Assembly: GCF_032854445.1 (NCBI RefSeq)
Contig: NC_088296.1
Span: forward strand, 5,171,246-5,235,245
Length of the DNA: 64,000 nucleotides
Source: Liolophura sinensis
Taxonomy: Eukaryota; Mollusca; Polyplacophora; Chitonida; Chitonidae
Direction of reading: 5' to 3'
Shown here piece after piece: positions 58,275 to 64,000 of this stretch. The position numbers were made by a program, and so were the translations under genes. The notes under the pieces are model-generated. The model did not search any database, had not been told where the DNA came from, and saw only the letters and a list, made by a program, of their open reading frames with translations. Within the stretch, counting starts at the first letter, position 1. The number at the start of each line of letters is the position of its first letter.

Positions 58275-58640
58275 GTCGCCCGTTCTTTGTTGATTTGTTT
58301 TCTATGTATTGCTAATATTTCGAGGATCAACGGATTTTTAGATTTATTATTCCTAATTGCCGAAAGGCAAGAAAGCGAGTAACTGCATATCACTGCCCTC
58401 TGGGCGTGCCCAGAAGAAACATGATAAGGCCAGGAGTATGGCCTTATCATGTACAGAAAAGACTGCAGACGACAAGAAGTAACTCGCTGCTCTAAGACAG
58501 CTGCAGCCGCAACCCTGTCCCCATCCTTTGACCCATCAGTTATATAAATTTATAATCCGAATATTTTTAGCCTTAATTTCAGCAAAACCTTGCTGAATTA
58601 TAAGAGCATTTGTATTTGATTTATTATATTTACGTAGATC
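58275..58640 (-). mobile_element. LINE RNase H fragment (copy A)
   Basis: Matches 59450-59755 in the same orientation. The minus frame reads VICSYSLSCLSAIRN, then NPLILEILAIHRK, an RNase H block with the expected Asp of the SDS motif changed to Tyr. It carries an extra ~45 bp that includes a perfect hairpin (58420-58451). Confidence 0.7.
58420..58451. repeat. perfect 12-bp inverted repeat in LINE copy A
   Basis: CATGATAAGGCC (58420-58431) is exactly inverted at 58440-58451, with an 8-nt loop. Copy B has no such sequence at the matching place. Confidence 0.8.
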
Positions 58641-58675
58641 GAATATCAATTTAGGTTGTGAAAGAGACTCCGGAA

Positions 58676-59760
58676 GAATGAATGAATGAATGATTACGGC
58701 TTAACGCCACATCGGCAATATTTCAGCCATATCGTGGCGAGAACAAGGTGAAAACACGAGACGGTTAAAGTTTTCGACAAGACAGTGAGAACATCAAAAA
58801 TAAAACAAAAAGTTCAGACATGTTTAAAATCAGATAAGCAAAAATCCAAAACAGATATAACCTCGAAAACCAACATATCTTAAAAATAGTACATCTAGAA
58901 ATCTATATGTATATAACTTTTTATCTGTAAATATTTATGACAATTAAAATTATATTTTATGATATAGACCAATGGCCCTCAAATAATTTATGACAACATC
59001 GCCAGCGAGGCTGTCAAATAAATCATATATAGAGTTGACAGCGTTGAATCTCTCCTGATTATGGGCAAAGTCTACACAGTCAACCAAGACATGCTTGATG
59101 CCATATTGTGCATCACACCCAACACACTCGGGAGCACTGATCCATCTAGTATGAAATTGTGTGTCAGACGAGAATGCCCAATACGACACCTTGCTAAAAC
59201 TACTTGGTCTCAACGAGACTTTTCGCCAATGACTAGATGAATAGCATGCAGTTTATTATGGACCTGCAAGTCCTATTCACTCTGCCAAAGGCGACGAATA
59301 CATTTAAGAATATTGGACTTCATGTCAGTATAAGGGATTTTAATCTTATATATGGGTTTACTGAGGGCAGCTTTCGCCTCCCTGTCTACGGCTGTATTTC
59401 CATGGATAACAGTATGACTTGATGTCCACCAGAATATGATATCTTTACCTGTTTTAATTAGTTTTCTATGTAAGGCTAACATTTCGAGGATCAACGGATT
59501 TTTAAAATTATTATTCCTTATTACCAAAAGGCAAGAAAGCGAGTCGCTACATATCACTGGCCACTGCAGAAAAGATTGAGGATGGACGACGAAGAGAAGC
59601 AACTCTGTGCTCTAAGACAGCTGCAACTGGAACGCTGTCCCCATCCTTTGACCCATCAGTATACATTAATTTATAATCCCAATGTTTAGCCTTAATCTCA
59701 GCCAAACCTTGCTGAATTATAAGAGGATTTGTATTGGATTTATTATATTTACAAGAAGTG
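58676..59760 (-). mobile_element. LINE 3' end with RNase H and CCHC-like end (copy B)
   Basis: From the 3' tail (GAATGAATGAATGATTACGG at 58676) back into coding sequence: a C-x2-C...H...C zinc knuckle (CVGCDAQYGIKHVLVDC, ~59090-59130), SYWAFS, then RNase H with VICSDSLSCLLVIRN and WWTSSHTVIHGN (59550-59390). The frame is broken between these parts. The layout (RT, RNase H, Cys-His end, simple-repeat tail) fits an I/Jockey-group LINE, 5'-truncated here. Confidence 0.75.
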
Positions 59761-59885
59761 GAAAGTACACACTAATGGGCAGGATTGTAATATCTTGAGT
59801 ATGTAAATGTATTGGTCAGGTTACAAATCAAACTCTCTGCAGTCCCGTACCAGAGGCCTCAGAGTTTCATACAAAGGCTGGTTTG

Positions 59886-60360
59886 GAATGAATGGTTATG
59901 GCTTAACGCCACATCGGCAATATTTCAGCTATATCGCGGCGAGAACACGGTGAAAAAGTGAGGCGGTTCAAGTTTTCGATATGGTAATGAGAACATCAAA
60001 ACCGAAATAAAATGTTCAGACATGTTTAAAATCAGATAGGAAAAACCAAAAACAGTTAAAATTTCAAATCCAGCATATTTTAAAAATAGCATACTTAGAA
60101 ATCTGTATGTATAGAACTTCTATCTATAAATATTCATGACAATTAAAATTTTATATTTATGATAAAGGCCAAAGGTCCTCATGTATTTTATGACAGCATT
60201 GGCAGCGAGGCTGTCATATTAACCATATATGGAGTTGACTATGTAGAATCTTTGCCGAACATGAGTAAAGTCTACACAGTCAACCAAGATATGCTTGATG
60301 CCATATTAGGCATCACATCCAACACACTCGGGAGCACTGCTCCCATCTAAAATGAAATTG
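59886..60360 (-). mobile_element. LINE 3' fragment (copy C)
   Basis: Starts TGGAATGAATGGTTATGGC and follows copies B and D through AACACACTCGGGAGCAC. It ends where satellite-like sequence begins. Confidence 0.75.
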
Positions 60361-60429
60361 TATATGAAATATAGTATTATTTATTGATCGATGACACCTA
60401 CTGAAATTGGTCACCACAATAGTATTGCC

Positions 60430-61790
60430 TACACTTGAAATATACTTTAAGCTGAAGAATATTAAAATCCCACGCGAGTTTCGACATGCATGTCGACATG
60501 TTTCGACATAGAATTTTCCATGCAAATGCCCTTTTACCCGAAGAACCTTGAAATGTCATATGCGAGTTTCGACATCTGGTGCGCATAGTGGCATGGAAAG
60601 TTTTGCATGAAATTTATTCAGCCATCTATGTATGTTCCAGGTCATATACTTATTACATAGTAGTTCTGTGCACCACCTATAGATCGAACTCCTTTGATGT
60701 CGAGTGTATCAAGTGTCACATTCATCAAGGTCTGAACCCCTTTGCTTAGCTCAGCAAACATTGGTTCTAACTCTTTTCATTTTGCTGTCATATATTGATG
60801 AGAAATGCATGAATGGATGTTGTAGCGTAAGTAGTACGGAAGTTAAGTTACACTGTCCAGAGGTATGAAAAAACTTGCCAGTCTTCTGGCATGGGCTTAG
60901 ACCCATCTTGCAGTGGTGTTAAAGTGCATGTGTAGAGGATGTAGCACACCAAAAATAAATGACCTGACACCAACTGACCCGTGACTGGCCACACTAACAG
61001 TATTGCCTATACTTACAACATGGGACACATAGTTGTATGCAAATGCCCTACTATTAGCTGAAGAACCATGAAATATCATGTGAGTTTTGACATCTTGTGC
61101 ACATACTGGAATGCATATGCGTATGCATTTGTAGTCATGCAAAGCATTGCATAAAATATTGCATTCCAGCTGTATGTGCACACCTCCTTAGACATTTATA
61201 ACTAAACCACATTTTGTTACCATTCTGCCAAATTTGCACCCAGGTATTTCACATTTGTCATATTGTTACAAAATGTGATGGTGCAAACTACAAAATTCAA
61301 AGACTGGCAGAATTACTCCATTCTTTGGATATGGGAGCCTTCATGTGGCAAAATAGCCTCAGAACCATGTATCTGAGATAGACTTTCCATACCAATGCCC
61401 TACCTCTTGAAATGTCATATGCGAGTTTCGACATCTGGTGTGCATACAGGAATGCATATGCATTTGTAGGCATGCAAAGTTTTGCATGAAATTTATTCAG
61501 CCAACTTTGTATCTTCCAGGTCATATACTTATTACATAGTGGGTCGTTGCACCAGCTGCAGGTCAAATTCCCTTGATGTAAAGTGTGTTATCTGTCACAT
61601 TCACCCACCAAGGTGTGGACCCCTTGTTTAACTAAGCAAACACATTGGTTCTAACCCTTTCCTCTTTTGTTGTCATATATTAATAAGAAATGCATAAATG
61701 GAATGTTGTCACGTAAACAGTACTGGACTTAAGTTACACAGTCCAAAGGTATGCCAAGACTTGCCAGAGTCACTTTTCTGGAAAAGGGTT
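60430..61790. repeat. satellite-like tandem units (about three copies)
   Basis: Blocks from ~60430, ~60995 and ~61360 share CATATGCGAGTTTCGACATC, TTTTGCATGAAATTTATTC and CCAGGTCATATACTTATTAC. The first and third copies are the longest (about 400 bp matched); the middle one is partial. No coding frame is conserved. Confidence 0.7.
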
Positions 61791-62399
61791 AGGGCCAACT
61801 ACTAGTGAATGTAAAGTACATGTGTAGGGATGTAGCACACCAACCCGACCAGATGTAGCAATAATATTCTCCCTAAACAGCACACTTTAGTTGTTGCTTT
61901 AATAAAAAAAAGCCAAATGTCCTTAGTTCTAGGTATATCACATCCATTTTTTTTTTTTTACATTTTTTTTCAATTGTTTAAAAGCAAATTGGGCAAAGTG
62001 CACAAATTACTTTTAAAAATCCGGCCTAAATAGTGTCACTTGAAAGTGTTGGACGCGATAACTGAAGACCAGCGGTCAGTGCCCTGTTTCTCTTTATAGG
62101 GCGAGTGATGTCTCGTCTTAAATTTGTAATGCTGTCGACTGACTCTACCAATGCGATAGCGTGTGCGCAATTCTGCATCGCAAAAAAGTGTCCAAAGGAG
62201 AATCTCTCAACCGAATTCAAGCCAAGTCCATTTTTAATTTACTTTTGAACGGGACTCATATTTAATACGTGTCTTAAGTCTGACTACAGGATTTAAAACT
62301 GGTTTTAACGTTTACTACACTTTTGAACCACCAGCCCCTGGAGTTCAGTGACAACGCCACTGGCCTAAACTGGCATAATGTGCCGTGACTATCGGCAGG
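61791..62399. other. no supported gene
   Basis: Contains T runs near 61949-61973 and no domain or known repeat. Confidence 0.4.
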
Positions 62400-62508
62400 T
62401 AAACATCCACATTAACCGTAAGTGCACCGTGCTCTGCCGGTCCTCTCCCCGTAATGCTGGCCGCCGTCGTGGACGTGAAATATTCTTGAGTACGGGGTAA
62501 AACACCAG
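62400..62508 (+). repeat. SINE 3' fragment
   Basis: CTCCCCGTAATGCTGGCCGCC, CGTGGACGTGAAATATTC, then TTGAGTACGGGGTAAAACACC: the body and tail of the SINE family, without (AAAT)n. Confidence 0.7.
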
Positions 62509-63494
62509 TGCGTGTGGTAACATTATAGGGCTTCGCTTGAAAATTCGCCAACTACAACATTACTCTGCCGTCCTCATTGCTATGTATCCTGTGACAGCAC
62601 AGCCTGACCTGTAACCTGAGCGCGTTATTATTTGTGCCACGTTCGCTGCTGACTTACATGGAAATTCGCTACAGTATTAGAAATGTATTATTCAGTGGTC
62701 AGTTTTCGTTGCTTGAAAGTAGACTTGCATGATTGTTTTATCACGACAGCGGAAGCATCTGAAGAGTGTTCAAAGGCAGTCATTACATTAGTTTGTTCCG
62801 GGAGCGACTACTGTAACATAAACTCGCCATTTACTACGCAAATAACTGGGTATAAGGCTACAAATACTCAAAGTACGACAGATTGTGGCAATACAGATGG
62901 CGCTGCAAAGCAAGTGCCAAAGCCTTGCGTATGCACTTTGGGTGGGGCGTAACCGACAAGATCCCGAAATGGCGACGTTGCGAGCACGGCAAACTTCAGT
63001 TGCGGAAATTTAAGAATTAAGTTTGGATTAGTAGTGATATGCCATTCTGTTGGGTATGTTAGTGCTGTGTTGATTTCGAGCACTGTACTAGAGGAAGCAG
63101 AAATCCATTGTGTTATGTGTTTTCGTGGTGTTATGGTTACGATCATTGTATTAGACGCATCAGCTACTGCATATCGCAACCCAGGGTAACTGTGCAATGT
63201 GAAGATACAACTCGCGCTCTGTTACACGACTGCCTGGAAATGATAATTAAGCTATTCATATCCAAAACACGAGTTTATATAAGGGTGGTAGGCCTTTTGA
63301 TACTGAAAGATTTTTCCCAGGCTCAGTAGTGTGGATAGTAAGTGTGCCGACGATGTATATACCATCTCAAATAATCATTTTAAGGAGGTTGGGCGTAATC
63401 TTGTCATGAGGCTTAATTTATTTTTCTATTTTGGTGTGTTTTTGCCAAGCCTTAGTTCGAAAACTGAACTACGCATTTACTTGTTCACGAAGTA
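62509..63494. other. no supported gene
   Basis: Short open frames on both strands show no recognisable domain and no splice structure. Confidence 0.4.
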
Positions 63495-63670
63495 TTGTCC
63501 CAGCCAGCATTCAGCTGTGGGGCCCGTTTGGGCCCTAAACGGGCTACTGCTTGGGGCCTAACTGGTCAGCCCGTTTGGGCCCCAGGCAGATTTGTCCTCG
63601 GGCTCCACTTGGGCCCTACTTGGGCAATAAGGGCACCGTTTGGGCCCCAACCGGGCTAAAGTTTGGATGT
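63495..63670. repeat. GGGCCC-rich cluster with inverted units
   Basis: Several CCGTTTGGGCCC and TTGGGCCC words in ~170 bp, with partly inverted forms (CCGTTTGGGCCCTAAACGGG). Compact, GC-rich and able to fold; flanked by ordinary AT-rich sequence. Confidence 0.6.
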
Positions 63671-64000
63671 TTGGGCCGACTGGAATTATTCTAAACAGAA
63701 ACTCACTTCGAACATCCAAAGAGAGTGGCACTTGGGTAAGAACGTTCATTTACCAGGTATGGCTAGTACACCCAAGTGGAGAAATAATTAACAAAGTGGA
63801 TCTGGCGCCATTTTAGAGGGTCCCACATGCCAGTTACAAGGGAGGAAAGCCACCAACCTTGATTAAGATTGAGAACAGATAATTTACAAAACTTTTCCTT
63901 CATGCTGACCGGAATGGAACATGCAATTTCTGCCATTGCTTATGTATTCTGTGTACACTGACAAACACATTTCATATTTTTGTAGAACTACTCCAAAATT

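Noticed and set aside
62868-63197. 109-codon minus frame
   Set aside because: No domain, no repeat relation, no splice context.

Overview
The window is animal nuclear DNA, probably from a mollusc-like marine invertebrate. The evidence is spliced genes with GT-AG introns, a multi-exon RING/B-box/SPRY (TRIM) gene, many tRNA-headed SINEs ending in an AATACTCTTGAGTACGGCG-type tail with (AAAT)n, and a wide range of lophotrochozoan-style transposons. The taxon is an inference. No rRNA, free-standing tRNA, CRISPR or bacterial operon is seen. The only convincing host gene is the TRIM gene on the minus strand (45.6-51.7 kb), and it carries an in-frame stop. Almost everything else recognisable is mobile DNA.

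Layout. 0-11.6 kb: SINEs and a ~1.8-2.1 kb segment present twice (1.5-3.6 and 9.8-11.6 kb) that holds a YqaJ-exonuclease fragment and a SINE at the same site. 11.8-12.4 kb: a C2H2 zinc-finger fragment. 12.65-15.8 kb: an ISL2EU/Harbinger-like element with a THAP-DDE transposase and a SAP-only remnant. 16.4-19.1 kb: a frameshifted piggyBac element, whose deletion derivative (MITE) lies in the last TRIM intron. 19.3-33.7 kb: a transposon nest. 34-38 kb: a Gypsy-like fragment, a second Penelope-like fragment and a minisatellite. 41.4-44.3 kb: element Y. 55-60 kb: LINE and integrase fossils. 60.4-61.8 kb: a satellite-like repeat.

The centrepiece is the nest. A Penelope-like retroelement on the minus strand (GIY-YIG endonuclease, then reverse transcriptase) is interrupted by a LINE 3' fragment, by a pogo/Tigger element with a PHD-finger exon (27387-30645, TA target duplication), and by a 7,605-bp element here called X (19639-27243). 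X has 25-bp perfect terminal inverted repeats and a 4-bp AAAG duplication. Removing pogo-2 and X, with one target copy each, restores the retroelement frame exactly in phase at both joints, which is strong evidence for their ends. X encodes a 763-codon protein (plus an overlapping 108-codon N-terminal frame) and many copies of a GTAACGAACATTTC motif. A damaged second pogo/PHD element lies just inside its left end.

Element Y encodes a two-exon ~583-aa protein. The X and Y proteins share an arrangement of three acidic residues (D-84-D-40-D in X, D-86-D-42-D in Y) with the same local motifs: [ST]DS...Q.[RK]N or QNKN, then GH-x5-D. I infer that both are RNase H-fold transposases of one poorly described group. 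This is the best candidate for an undescribed system in the window.
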